From Alicyclobacillus tolerans (lineage in GTDB: Bacteria > Bacillota > Bacilli > Alicyclobacillales > Alicyclobacillaceae), in the NCBI RefSeq assembly GCF_021739485.1, contig NZ_JAJFNK010000021.1, positions 1 to 64,000 on the forward strand: a DNA stretch of 64,000 nucleotides. Reading direction: 5' to 3'. Position 1 is the first letter of the stretch. Every line of letters begins with the position of its first letter. The translations under genes were made by a program, and so were the position numbers. The notes under the pieces are model-generated. The model saw only the letters and a list, made by a program, of their open reading frames with translations. It had not been told where the DNA came from and searched no databases. This document shows positions 8,309 to 17,050 of the stretch, in pieces.

Positions 8309-8797
8309 TCACTGCGAGAATCCATTCGAAATCGCGCGGATTTGGGCAAGGTGATGGTATAAATGGCCAGAAACCTTATCCACTAAGGCGTACAAGCTCA
8401 CTTCCCCGTCCAGCTCGTGCGTGCCGGTCAGTTGGTAACTTTCAATCGGCAGCCGGCGGAGCAAAAACGCTTGCCAACGCCTCGTTGCACCGATGAGATC
8501 GACAGCAAGCCGGATGGGGAGGTCTTCGGCCCCAAGCCGGTCAACCCACTCGTCTTGCTCAAAATTGACAAGAAGCCCCGAGTGCTCTGCGGCGATTTTG
8601 CGGATGCGCGAAGTGTACATGAGTTCTGTATCCGCAAGGTGCGCTGTAATCTGGCGAATGGACCATTTGCCAGGAAGAGGATGAAAGTCCAGTTGGTCCG
8701 GGGTTAGACCGGATACGGCTTCTTCTAACGCTAGCGCGCCAGCTTCGTACTGTTGCAGCAGCGAATTTAGCTGCTCGTGAAAACCGCTGGAATCCAC
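8309..8797 (-). CDS. DinB/YfiT-family metal-binding four-helix protein
   Basis: A 162-residue protein with the DinB-like layout. The first metal histidine lies in ITAHLADTE (near residue 52) and the C-terminal pair in HLYHHLAQI (near residue 148). These three histidines are the usual nickel/zinc ligands. Family members include thiol-dependent transferases and hydrolases (e.g. bacillithiol transferase); the substrate cannot be told from sequence. GTG at 8797 is preceded by AAGGAG at about 9 bases. It is convergent with the Fsr-like gene and probably a single-gene unit. Confidence 0.82.
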   Translation of the reverse strand: MDSSGFHEQLNSLLQQYEAGALALEEAVSGLTPDQLDFHPLPGKWSIRQITAHLADTELMYTSRIRKIAAEHSGLLVNFEQDEWVDRLGAEDLPIRLAVDLIGATRRWQAFLLRRLPIESYQLTGTHELDGEVSLYALVDKVSGHLYHHLAQIRAISNGFSQ

Positions 8798-8981
8798 AAA
8801 TCCACGCTCCTTGTGACCATATCGATGCGAAGCCAGAACATGGGGAGAACGAGCGCTTCGAATTCAGTTCGCCCGCCTTCGCACCGGACAACATCACCTC
8901 CACTGTAACCTTATCCCGTGTAAATTGGAAGAGTAACACCCAACCGGGAAGTACGTGACCAATTGTGCGCTCAAGTTCTGC

Positions 8982-10106
8982 TTAGGAAGTCCTTCTCATG
9001 CCTCGTCTGCTTGCGAATTTTTGGATAAAGTTTGCGGTTTCTTTCATCCCGACGGCGTGAGAGCCTTTGACCAGAACGGTGGTGTTCGGCTTTAATCGCA
9101 GCGCCAAACTCCGGTGCAGTGCAGGGCGCTGTACAAAGTGCTTCACCCGGCTCGCAGGGAGTCCTGCACGAACGGCGGCCGTTCCGATTTGTTTGGCCAA
9201 CGACCCATACGTAAACAGGTAATCCACTTTCTTGTTTGCCACGTGTTTTCCCACGTCTCGATGCCCCTTGGCAGAATACTTGCCCATTGCCAACATGCTG
9301 CCTAAAACGGCAATCTTGGGCCCCTTGCCAATGCGCTTGAGCACATTGACGGCCGCAATGGTGGCGTGAGGATTTGCGCTGAACGAATCGTCAATCAAGA
9401 CGATGTTGTTCTTCAGCCGATGCACCGTCAACCTGCGCGACGGTCGGATGTAGCGACGAAGTCCAAGCCGCATCTGGTTCGCGGAAAAGCCCAGGTGGTC
9501 CGCGACAGCAATCGCAGCGAGTGCGTTGTAAACTTGGTGTTCACCGTAGGTTGGGATGAAAAACGACTGCGTTTTTCCTTTGAGTTGAACTTGAAAGCTC
9601 ATTCCGCCGCCGGCGTAGTGGATGTTGTGCGCGCGGTACGATGCCGGCTGCGTCGTAGACACCGTCAAGAGCTTTCCTTTAAAACCGTGCCTGGGCATCA
9701 ACTTCGAACCCGCGTCGTCTTTGTTTAAAACGAGCACTCCGGACGGCTTCATGAACTCAATCAATTCGGACTTCGCCCTAGCCAACTTCCGGATGTCTCC
9801 GCCGAAGCTCCCGATGTGGGCAGAACCTACGTTCGTCACAATGCTGATGTTGGGCTGAATAATGCTGCAATGGCGTTTGATGTGACCTCTGGCGGACATC
9901 CCGTACTCCAGCACGACGGCTCTGTGACTGGCGTTAATTTGTTTGGCGTATGTCGCAGTGTGGTTGATAAAGTTCAGGTTGCTGGCAGACTTAAAGATCT
10001 TCCATCGAGTCTGTAAAATCGACGCCAACATCTCTTTGGTTGTAGTTTTTCCGGCACTCCCCGTAATGGCAATCACAGGTCTGGCCAGGATCAGTGTTTT
10101 TGCCAA
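8982..10106 (-). CDS. MurF-like amide ligase lacking the N-terminal domain
   Basis: A 374-residue Mur-ligase-family protein. The ATP loop is ITGSAGKTTTKEM (about residue 14 onward), with LEYGMSARGHI and IVTNVGSAHIGSFGG in the central domain and DDSFSANPHA plus VLGSMLAMG in the C-terminal domain. These match MurF more than MurC/D/E. The UDP-substrate-binding N-terminal domain of MurF is missing, so the substrate is probably not UDP-MurNAc-tripeptide. The TTG at 10106 follows GGTGGAG; the open frame runs back to 10232 without a better start. The protein is unusually rich in Lys/Arg. It is divergent from a CapA-family gene, which recalls the poly-gamma-glutamate systems where a Mur-type ligase (CapB) works with CapA. 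Confidence 0.8.
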   Translation of the reverse strand: MAKTLILARPVIAITGSAGKTTTKEMLASILQTRWKIFKSASNLNFINHTATYAKQINASHRAVVLEYGMSARGHIKRHCSIIQPNISIVTNVGSAHIGSFGGDIRKLARAKSELIEFMKPSGVLVLNKDDAGSKLMPRHGFKGKLLTVSTTQPASYRAHNIHYAGGGMSFQVQLKGKTQSFFIPTYGEHQVYNALAAIAVADHLGFSANQMRLGLRRYIRPSRRLTVHRLKNNIVLIDDSFSANPHATIAAVNVLKRIGKGPKIAVLGSMLAMGKYSAKGHRDVGKHVANKKVDYLFTYGSLAKQIGTAAVRAGLPASRVKHFVQRPALHRSLALRLKPNTTVLVKGSHAVGMKETANFIQKFASRRGMRRTS

Positions 10107-10141
10107 ATTGCATCGTCTCCACCCTGATGGATTCTCGAAAA

Positions 10142-10189
10142 AACCCGTACACCTGAGTCTATGGCAGTCAACCCGTACAGTGTATGGGT
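10142..10189. promoter_or_regulatory. Operator-like palindrome between the MurF-like and CapA genes
   Basis: A 19-bp inverted repeat ACCCGTACA-G-TGTATGGGT (10171-10189) has one mismatch between its arms. A second copy of the left arm, AACCCGTACA, lies 28 bp upstream (10142-10151). Placement in the divergent intergenic region suggests a repressor or activator site; the regulator is unknown. Confidence 0.45.
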
Positions 10190-10199
10190 GATAACCTAC

Positions 10200-10257
10200 C
10201 TTTTCCAAATTCGATTGGAAAAGTTTTACCAACCTATCCCTGTCCGCAGGGACAGGG
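10200..10257. promoter_or_regulatory. Two inverted repeats upstream of the CapA-family gene
   Basis: A perfect 9-bp inverted repeat CTTTTCCAA / TTGGAAAAG with a 6-base centre (10200-10223) is followed by a perfect 8-bp inverted repeat CCCTGTCC / GGACAGGG (10238-10257). Neither has a T tract. They could be operators or leader hairpins of the CapA-type transcript. Confidence 0.4.
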
Positions 10258-10330
10258 GAACCAATTCGTGAACCCCTCCGCTTGCGCGGGAATATGCTAA
10301 ACGACCACTACCAACAAGGGAAGAGCAAAC

Positions 10331-11374
10331 ATGACGACAACCATTCGAATTTCTGCGGTTGGGGACGTTTTGATGTGGCATAGGCAAATTGCGTCCGCAA
10401 AAAGGGCAGACGGCACGTTTTCTTTCGACGCCATGTTCCGCGATGTGGCGCCTGTGTTAAGGAATGCGGACCTCACCATTGGAAATCTGGAAACGACCTT
10501 GTCTGGGCGGGAAGCCCAGTACCAAAAACGCAACCCTAAAAACCACTTTCCCATGTTCAACTGTCCAGATGAACTGGCGGGAGCCTTAAAGCGAAGCGGG
10601 TTTAACGTTCTGACAACCGCAAACAACCACTGCCTTGACCGGGGAGAGCGGGGACTTTTGCGCACACTCCGGGTCTTGGACCATTACCATTTAGCCCACA
10701 CGGGGACGTTCCGCACGTTCGACGAATCCCGGCGGTTGCTGATACGCAACGTAAAAGGCATCAAGGTGGGAATTCTCTCATACACGTACGGGACAAACGG
10801 CAACCCCATCCCCAAGGGAAAACCATATCTGGTGAACCTGATTTCAACGGCCAAGATGCACTACGACATCCGGCGCGTGCGGTCTGCAGCCGACCTCGTG
10901 ATTGTCGCCCTTCACTTCGGACAGGAATTTCACCGATATCCAAACGCACGGCAAAAATCTCTCGTCAACTCGGCGTTTTTGTACGGCGCAGACGTCGTTT
11001 TAGGGGCGCATCCCCACGTTTTGCAGCCGATGCAAGTTCGAATGGTCAAGGACGAAACCGGAGCGTCTAAAAAGAGGTTTGTAATTTACTCCTTAGGTAA
11101 TTTTATTTCCGACCGGATGTTCAACAGCTTGCATTCCGACAGCGGCGTCATCGTAAATTTGACGGTGCAGAAAAATGCCGCCGGTCAGACGAGCATCGCC
11201 CGAATCGGTTACGTTCCAACCTGGGTGCATCGCCGGCCCATTGGCCAAAGACTTCACTTTCGCGTCGTCCCCGTACGTAAAGCATTAAGCAGCAAAGACA
11301 GTCGGTTTACAAAACGGGACCTGCAAACCATGCAAACGGTCCTTAGAAACACCACGAGCCACTTGCACCTGTAA
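10331..11374 (+). CDS. CapA-family metallophosphatase-fold protein
   Basis: A 347-residue protein of the PGA_cap (CapA/PgsA) family, with calcineurin-like metal motifs: GDVLMWHR (residue 11), GNLE (about 57), TTANNHCLDRGERG (about 96), HFGQE, GAHPHVLQP and SLGNFISD. No signal peptide or membrane span is visible, unlike the secreted or anchored CapA of poly-gamma-glutamate operons, so it is probably cytoplasmic. ATG at 10331 is preceded by AAGGGAAGAG. It is divergent from the MurF-like ligase. A joint role in making or turning over an amide-linked polymer is inferred. Confidence 0.83.
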   Translation: MTTTIRISAVGDVLMWHRQIASAKRADGTFSFDAMFRDVAPVLRNADLTIGNLETTLSGREAQYQKRNPKNHFPMFNCPDELAGALKRSGFNVLTTANNHCLDRGERGLLRTLRVLDHYHLAHTGTFRTFDESRRLLIRNVKGIKVGILSYTYGTNGNPIPKGKPYLVNLISTAKMHYDIRRVRSAADLVIVALHFGQEFHRYPNARQKSLVNSAFLYGADVVLGAHPHVLQPMQVRMVKDETGASKKRFVIYSLGNFISDRMFNSLHSDSGVIVNLTVQKNAAGQTSIARIGYVPTWVHRRPIGQRLHFRVVPVRKALSSKDSRFTKRDLQTMQTVLRNTTSHLHL

Positions 11375-11452
11375 GTGACAGACGACTCAAACGCTGTGTG
11401 CTTGACACAGTTGTTTGAGTGGTTAACACTGGAGAAAACAGGTGGATGAGGG

Positions 11453-12265
11453 ATGACGATGTCCGATTCGCTGCGAGTGGCTTTGTCTCAGCTTGCCATT
11501 GCCGATGGAGACAAAGAGACAAACCTGCGGGCCATTGAAGACTCGATTCAACAGGCTTTTGCACAACAGGCAGACATTCTCGTCCTGCCTGAACTGAGCT
11601 TAACTGGGCTGACTGCCAAAGACGAGATGACGTCTCTCGCCGAAGAAAGCGACGGTCCAAGTTTACAAAAGATTCGGTCCATGTTGCGGGATTGCCCGGT
11701 AAACCTCGTCGTATCTTTTCCTGAACGCGGCCCAGACGGTGAAATTTACATCGCGACCAGCCTGTTGACGAGCACCGGCGCGGTAGCGGCGCATTACCGG
11801 AAAACCCACTTGTTTCAAGAAGAAAACCTGATTTTTACGCCGGGGAATGAACTGGTGGATACAAGGTTTAAGAGTTTAAAGTTGGGGTTGTTGACCTGTT
11901 ACGACCTCGAGTTTCCCGAAGCTTCCAGGGTTTTGGCACTGCGCGGCAGCCAGTTATTGGTCGTCAATTCTGCGAACATGACGCCGTATGAATCCGTTCA
12001 CAGGTTGTTGGTCCAAGCCCGGGCCATGGAAAACCAGTGTTTTGTGGCGTATTGCAACCGGGTCGGCGCCAATGACGCCTACCATTATCCTGGGCAAAGC
12101 TGCGTGGCTGGTCCATTCGGGGAAATTTTGCTGGCGATGGACGAGGACGCACAGCGCCTTCAGGTGGTGGACTTGCCGTTGATCAGACTGCAAGAAGCCC
12201 GGCAGGCATTTGATTACCTAAAGGAACGCCGGAGTGGATTATACGATTTAGACGCTACTGTGTAA
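11453..12265 (+). CDS. Carbon-nitrogen hydrolase (nitrilase superfamily)
   Basis: A 270-residue amidohydrolase with the Glu-Lys-Cys triad: Glu in LPELSLTG (about residue 48), Lys in YRKTHLF (about 119) and Cys in LLTCYDLEFPE (about 150). The family hydrolyses amides such as omega-amides, N-carbamoyl compounds or small amides. No feature fixes the substrate. Two in-frame ATGs (11453, 11459) follow GGTGGATGAGGG. It precedes the Nudix gene by about 40 bases on the same strand, so the two may form a small metabolite-repair operon. Confidence 0.87.
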   Translation: MTMSDSLRVALSQLAIADGDKETNLRAIEDSIQQAFAQQADILVLPELSLTGLTAKDEMTSLAEESDGPSLQKIRSMLRDCPVNLVVSFPERGPDGEIYIATSLLTSTGAVAAHYRKTHLFQEENLIFTPGNELVDTRFKSLKLGLLTCYDLEFPEASRVLALRGSQLLVVNSANMTPYESVHRLLVQARAMENQCFVAYCNRVGANDAYHYPGQSCVAGPFGEILLAMDEDAQRLQVVDLPLIRLQEARQAFDYLKERRSGLYDLDATV

Positions 12266-12305
12266 CGCGAAAACAACACGCCATACACTACAGGAAAGGG
12301 ATGTG

Positions 12306-12962
12306 ATGACCGTCGAACCGTCAGACTTGCGAACCCTAAAAATTGCGACCATCAAGTCAGTCCTTAAAGACAGACCGCGCAAACTGTTGGGGGAAGAGGG
12401 GTGGACAAAAACAGCCGTCCTGGTGCCCCTGGTCAAGCAAGCGGGCCATTGGACCATTCTGTTTGAGGAGCGGGCGCACACCCTCAAACGTCAGCCTGGA
12501 GAAATTTCATTTCCGGGCGGACACTGCGATCCAGGAGACCCAGACGAGCAAAGCACTGCCATCCGGGAAACCAGCGAGGAACTCGGGGTTTTGGAAAAGG
12601 ACATTGAAGTCATTGGCGATCTCGACGTACTGGTAACGGGCGCAGGTCTGATGGTGTTTCCGTTCGCCGGGGTATTGCCGCAAGACGTCCGGCTGCAACC
12701 GAACCCACACGAGGTCGCAACCGCATTTTCAGTGTCGCTTGCTGAACTCCTAAGTACTCAGCCGCTCGTCTACGAGGTGACCATGAAGGCGGACCCTCCC
12801 GACGATTACCCTTACCACCTAATTCCGGGAGGTCGCAGTTACCCGTTTCGAAAAAGCCGTACAATCCAATACTTCTATCAAGTGAACGGATACGTCATTT
12901 GGGGGCTGACAGCCCGCATCTTGACTCACTTCCTGGACGTCATTCGAGACAAGTGGGTCTAA
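12306..12962 (+). CDS. Nudix hydrolase, CoA pyrophosphatase (NudL/YeaB) type
   Basis: A 218-residue protein with the Nudix box in the form typical of CoA pyrophosphatases: SFPGGHCDPGD followed by AIRETSEELGV near residue 90. Its length and the flanking VLVPLV and ERAHTLKRQPGE segments also match that branch. It probably splits CoA or oxidised CoA into 4'-phosphopantetheine and 3',5'-ADP. The ATG at 12306 follows AGGAAAGGGATGTG. It is likely co-transcribed with the nitrilase-family gene. Confidence 0.85.
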   Translation: MTVEPSDLRTLKIATIKSVLKDRPRKLLGEEGWTKTAVLVPLVKQAGHWTILFEERAHTLKRQPGEISFPGGHCDPGDPDEQSTAIRETSEELGVLEKDIEVIGDLDVLVTGAGLMVFPFAGVLPQDVRLQPNPHEVATAFSVSLAELLSTQPLVYEVTMKADPPDDYPYHLIPGGRSYPFRKSRTIQYFYQVNGYVIWGLTARILTHFLDVIRDKWV

Positions 12963-13125
12963 AACGACCTAAAGCACCTATCCGGAACCCACCGGCCAAG
13001 TGCAAGTCCAAGCAATTTCAATCGAAGTCAAAAAACTCACCTCTTGATTGCACGGACGACAGGAGGTATCTTTTACCTGTAGTGATCGGATGACTGAGTG
13101 ACTTTAGGTTTGAGGAGAGAAAGCG

Positions 13126-13833
13126 ATGGGTCTGGCTCCTGTCAAACGTACCAAAACCTACGAAGCTGTTGCCGACCAAATCAAGGCGGGAATCGCCAGC
13201 GGGGAATTCCCGCCCGGGTCTAAACTGCCATCGGTGCGGGCGTTGAGCCAGCAACTGTCCGTGGGGCAAGCGGCAGTGCGGGAAGCACTGACAGCCCTGC
13301 GCGCGATGAACCTGGTGACGATGAGACAAGGGGAGGGCACCTTTGTCAATCAGTATGACCCAGCCGATATTGCCAGGACGCTGGAGACAACGGTGTTGAT
13401 GGGGACCGACGATGTCGCCCATCTGCTCGAACTGCGCAAAATCGTTGAAACGGGCAATGCGAGACTGGCAGCACAGCGAAGAACGCAAGAAAACCTCGCG
13501 CATCTTCGCGGCATCCTGGCTTCTATGGAGGCTGACGTTGCATCGTTTGTTTTGGGTGAGCGTGCAGATTGGGAGTTTCATTACGAAGTGGCACGAGCGG
13601 CGCAAAACCCGTTTTTGGTCTCGCTGATGGAGTCGATTGCCGGTACGATTCAGTCCGCCTTGATCTCCAGTCGGCGTGCATTGTACCAAGTACCTGGGGA
13701 ACCGCAACGTCTGCTCGCTCAACACCTGAAAATTTTTCAAGCCCTTGAGCGCCAACAAGCACAACAGGCTGAGGATGCCATGCGCGAACACCTAAGTCAC
13801 GTAGAAATGGCCTTGGACTCAAACGCTTTCTAA
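13126..13833 (+). CDS. lutR: GntR/FadR-family regulator of the lut operon (LutR)
   Basis: A 235-residue regulator. The N-terminal winged HTH is of the GntR type (residues 8-75; PPGSKLPSVRALSQQLSVGQ and VTMRQGEGTFV) and the C-terminal all-helical FCD ligand domain starts near residue 95 (LLELRKIVE, DWEFHYEVA, EHLSHV). B. subtilis LutR represses lutABC and responds to L-lactate. It is encoded just ahead of lutABC on the same strand, 65 bases from lutA. ATG follows GAGGAGAG. Direct control of the adjoining operon is inferred. Confidence 0.9.
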   Translation: MGLAPVKRTKTYEAVADQIKAGIASGEFPPGSKLPSVRALSQQLSVGQAAVREALTALRAMNLVTMRQGEGTFVNQYDPADIARTLETTVLMGTDDVAHLLELRKIVETGNARLAAQRRTQENLAHLRGILASMEADVASFVLGERADWEFHYEVARAAQNPFLVSLMESIAGTIQSALISSRRALYQVPGEPQRLLAQHLKIFQALERQQAQQAEDAMREHLSHVEMALDSNAF

Positions 13834-13898
13834 TTCCAGTGTGTTTTTGCCTTTGTGTTAAAACCGTCCGACCACGCAATTTTGCAAGGGGTGATGTC

Positions 13899-14645
13899 GT
13901 GAAAGTGTCTTTGTTTGTTACCTGTCTCGTGGACAACTTTTTTCCGGATGTGGCAGAGGCCATGGTGCGCGTGTTAAACCGCTATGGCGTCGAAGTCGAC
14001 CTGCCGCAGGCGCAGACGTGCTGCGGGCAGCCGGCGTTTAACAGCGGCTACGTCGACGAAGCGCGTGCCGCGGCGACGACGCTCCTGGAAGCGTTTGAAG
14101 ACTCCGATTACGTCGTTTCTCCATCGGGATCGTGTACGGGAATGGTTCACCACTACTATCCCGAGCTGTTTGGGCACGATGCCCACTTGGTCAAATCTGC
14201 TGAATCGCTCACTCGCAAAACCTATGAATTCTCTCAATTTCTCGTGAATGTGCTCGGTGTCGAGGACGTGGAGGCATCCTTTCCGCACAAAGTGACGTAC
14301 CACCCGTCTTGTCACGGAGCCAGACTTTTAGGCGTGAAAGACGAACCGCTTCGCCTGTTACAGCACGTGCGCAGCATGGAACTGGTGGACCTTCCCCACG
14401 CGCAGGACTGCTGCGGATTCGGCGGCACCTTTGCAGTTAAGATGCACGAGGTGTCTGGTGCCATGGTTTCCGAGAAAGCCGATCACGTCCTGGAAACCGG
14501 AGCTGAAGTCCTCGTCGGGACCGACATGGGATGCATGATGAACATCGGCGGAAGACTCCGCCACGAGGGCAAGGCAGTGCGTGTCATGCACATTGCACAG
14601 TTGCTCGACGAAGGCATTGAAATCGGAAAGGCGGGAGTGCGATGA
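13899..14645 (+). CDS. lutA: L-lactate oxidation Fe-S protein LutA
   Basis: A 248-residue cysteine-rich-domain protein with two CCG motifs (TCCGQPAFNSG near residue 43 and DCCGFGGTFA near 170), each supplying cysteines of a [4Fe-4S]-type centre. It is part of the LutABC complex that oxidises L-lactate to pyruvate. The GTG at 13899 follows GGGGTGATG; upstream in-frame codons lack a Shine-Dalgarno. Its stop overlaps the lutB start (ATGA), as expected for a coupled operon. Confidence 0.92.
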   Translation: MKVSLFVTCLVDNFFPDVAEAMVRVLNRYGVEVDLPQAQTCCGQPAFNSGYVDEARAAATTLLEAFEDSDYVVSPSGSCTGMVHHYYPELFGHDAHLVKSAESLTRKTYEFSQFLVNVLGVEDVEASFPHKVTYHPSCHGARLLGVKDEPLRLLQHVRSMELVDLPHAQDCCGFGGTFAVKMHEVSGAMVSEKADHVLETGAEVLVGTDMGCMMNIGGRLRHEGKAVRVMHIAQLLDEGIEIGKAGVR

Positions 14646-16108
14646 GTCACGAAGGAGCGGCGGGCACGGCACTGACCGAACGCACCCACGAAGCGCTGCA
14701 GGACGACTTTTTGCGGGCCGCAGTGCGCTTCACCACCGACCGGTTAAAGGCGCGCAAACGCCTCGCCACCGATGAATTGGGGCACTGGGAACAGTGGCGA
14801 GAACGCGGCAGTCAGATCCGGTCCCATACGGTGGCCCACTTGGATTTTTACCTCAAACAGTTTGTCGATAACGTTCGCCGGTTAGGCGGGCACGTATACT
14901 TTGCCCAGGATGCGCGGGAAGCGGCGGACACCGTGGCTCAGATTGTTGCCAAAAAACAGGCGCGATTGGTCGTGAAGTCCAAGTCGATGGTGTCCGAAGA
15001 AATTCACGTCAACGAACACCTCCAGAAAAACGGCGTCGAAGTCGTGGAGAGCGACTTAGGTGAATACATTATTCAATTAGCAAAAGAACCGCCATCGCAC
15101 ATCATCATTCCAGCCATCCACAAAAATCGCGCGCAAATTAAAGACCTGTTTACCGCTGCGGGGGGCAAAGACCTGACGACGGAAACGAAGAACTTAACCG
15201 CGTTTGCAAGGCGCACCCTCCGGAACAAGTTCATCGAGGCGGACATCGGAATGACGGGTTGTAACTTTGCAATTGCTAAATCCGGTTCCATCGTGTTGTT
15301 CACCAACGAAGGCAACGGCCGCATGGTAAGTACACTGCCGAAAACCCACATCGTGACGATGGGGATGGAGCGTATCCTCCCATCCTTCGCCGATCTGGAA
15401 GTGATGGCGAATCTGCTGCCGCGTTCGGCAACCGGCCAAAAGCTGACGGCTTACATGAGCGTGGTAACTGGTCCGAGAAGGCAAGGGGAAGGCGACGGCC
15501 CGGACGACCTGCACATCGTGATCGTCGACAACGGCCGCTCTTCACAGCTTGGAGACGACGAATTCCAGGAAGTGCTCAACTGTATCCGCTGCGGCGCCTG
15601 TTTAAATGTATGCCCTGTCTACCGCCACGTCGGGGGACATGCCTATGGCTCCGTCTACCCGGGTCCGATTGGTGCCGTTTTGACGCCCTTGCTGAACCAG
15701 GGGCCGGAATACGCCGACTTGCCATACGCTTCCAGTCTGTGCGGAGCCTGCTACGAAGCCTGTCCCGTTCGAATCCCCCTGCACGACATGCTGGTTCACC
15801 TGCGGCGCCGGAACGTAGAAATGGGGCGGACAAAACCCGGGGAACGATTGGCGTTCAAAGGCTACAAGCACGCATTCGCTAAGGTCGGCCGCTACAAATT
15901 GGCCATGCAATTGGCTCGCATCGGGCAGACTCCACTGGCCAAGGACGGTTACATCGAGTCCACCTTTGGCCCTTTAATGGGTTGGACGAGTGCCCGTCAT
16001 GCACCGGCGCTGGCCTCTGAATCGTTCCGCGATCGGTTTAAACGCATGCAGCAGGACATTGGGACTAAGCCTTCACCTGGAAGCGGAGAGAGGGGGGCGC
16101 AGCAATGA
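14642..16108 (+). CDS. lutB: L-lactate oxidation Fe-S protein LutB
   Basis: A 488-residue protein. The N-terminal DUF162/LUD domain contains TGCNFAIAKSGSIVLFTNEGNGR (broken here only by family variation). The C-terminal part has two ferredoxin-type 4Fe-4S motifs: CIRCGACLNVCPVY (near residue 318) and SLCGACYEACPVRIP (near 370). It is the central electron-transfer subunit of the lactate oxidation complex. It overlaps lutA and lutC by 4 bases each, indicating tight coupling. Confidence 0.93.
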   Translation: MSHEGAAGTALTERTHEALQDDFLRAAVRFTTDRLKARKRLATDELGHWEQWRERGSQIRSHTVAHLDFYLKQFVDNVRRLGGHVYFAQDAREAADTVAQIVAKKQARLVVKSKSMVSEEIHVNEHLQKNGVEVVESDLGEYIIQLAKEPPSHIIIPAIHKNRAQIKDLFTAAGGKDLTTETKNLTAFARRTLRNKFIEADIGMTGCNFAIAKSGSIVLFTNEGNGRMVSTLPKTHIVTMGMERILPSFADLEVMANLLPRSATGQKLTAYMSVVTGPRRQGEGDGPDDLHIVIVDNGRSSQLGDDEFQEVLNCIRCGACLNVCPVYRHVGGHAYGSVYPGPIGAVLTPLLNQGPEYADLPYASSLCGACYEACPVRIPLHDMLVHLRRRNVEMGRTKPGERLAFKGYKHAFAKVGRYKLAMQLARIGQTPLAKDGYIESTFGPLMGWTSARHAPALASESFRDRFKRMQQDIGTKPSPGSGERGAQQ

Positions 16109-16800
16109 AAGAAGAGGACTTCTTTGCCAACATTGCGCGCCGGCTGGGCAGACCTCAGCCATTGGCGTCCGCACCTTCTCGCGATGTCGTGGGGGCTCCG
16201 GGGTTTTGGCAGGACTATCGCCTGGCCGATGTTCAGCAGAGGATCGCCAAGTTTCAAGAGGAACTCGAAAAACTCGGAGGACAGGCCAAGGTCTACGTGT
16301 CGCTGGAATCCATGCAAGAAGGCCTCGCAGACTTGCTGGAACAGCTGCAGCCCGAAAAAATTGGGTGTTGGAACGAACGGGCTTTGGAAGAGTTCCAGTT
16401 GAGCAGTGTTCTTGCAGGGCGGCAGACCCAGTATTGGGACGGTGCTAAGGACCCATCTGCTTTGGTGTCCGAGTTTGCCAGTGTGGACGTCGGCATTACG
16501 GGAGCGGACTTTGCCATCGCCGATACGGGGACAATTGCGGTGGTCGCCAACGGCAATCAAGGGCGCTCCGTCAGTCTGCTGCCAAGCGTTCACATCGCCA
16601 TTGTGAAATCCAGCTCCATTTGCACCCGAATGGGCGAGGTCCTGGCGGAGGTGGCGAAGATGCAGGCAGACGACAGCACGCGCTCGTCTTCCATTAACTT
16701 TATCACAGGGCCGAGCCGTTCATCGGACATTGAGAACGACCTCTCGATTGGCGTCCACGGGCCTGCAGCAGTTTTTGCCTTGGTTTTGCGGGACGAGTAA
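16105..16800 (+). CDS. lutC: Lactate utilization protein LutC
   Basis: A 231-residue LUD-domain protein, third subunit of the LutABC lactate oxidation system. Characteristic segments are VGITGADFAIADTGTIAVV (near residue 128) and FITGPSRSSDIENDL near the C terminus. It overlaps lutB by 4 bases and is followed by a strong terminator at 16888-16946. No lactate permease gene (lutP/lldP) lies next to the operon. Confidence 0.92.
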   Translation: MKEEDFFANIARRLGRPQPLASAPSRDVVGAPGFWQDYRLADVQQRIAKFQEELEKLGGQAKVYVSLESMQEGLADLLEQLQPEKIGCWNERALEEFQLSSVLAGRQTQYWDGAKDPSALVSEFASVDVGITGADFAIADTGTIAVVANGNQGRSVSLLPSVHIAIVKSSSICTRMGEVLAEVAKMQADDSTRSSSINFITGPSRSSDIENDLSIGVHGPAAVFALVLRDE

Positions 16801-16887
16801 ATCGAAGGCGCGGTTCTCATCTGCTCTTGCCGACCCTATTGTTTGTTCAACTGCGAGCATTCGATGAGGAACGCCTTAAGACAAAGA

Positions 16888-16952
16888 ACGGCCCCGCCTT
16901 GCTCGGTAGACCTGTTTGGGGCGAGCAGGCGGGGGCCGTGTTTCGCGTTGCG
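16888..16952 (+). terminator. Terminator of lutABC
   Basis: Very GC-rich hairpin: the arm from 16888 (ACGGCCCCGCCTTGCTCG) pairs with the arm ending at 16939 (CGAGCAGGCGGGGGCCGT) with one bulge, followed by a T-rich tail. Confidence 0.8.
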
Positions 16953-17013
16953 TTTTTCCTGAAATTTAGGCTGTACGGGGAATGCAATTCATGCTAACAT
17001 ATTTGTCGTTCAT

Positions 17014-17030
17014 ATTTCGTATAACGAAAT
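17014..17030. promoter_or_regulatory. Palindrome upstream of the second MFS gene
   Basis: A perfect 7-bp inverted repeat ATTTCGT / ACGAAAT with a 3-base centre, ending 20 bases before the ATG at 17051. The position suits a repressor operator overlapping the promoter or leader. The regulator is not identified. Confidence 0.45.
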
Positions 17031-17050
17031 TTTTGTGTGGGGGATTATTC

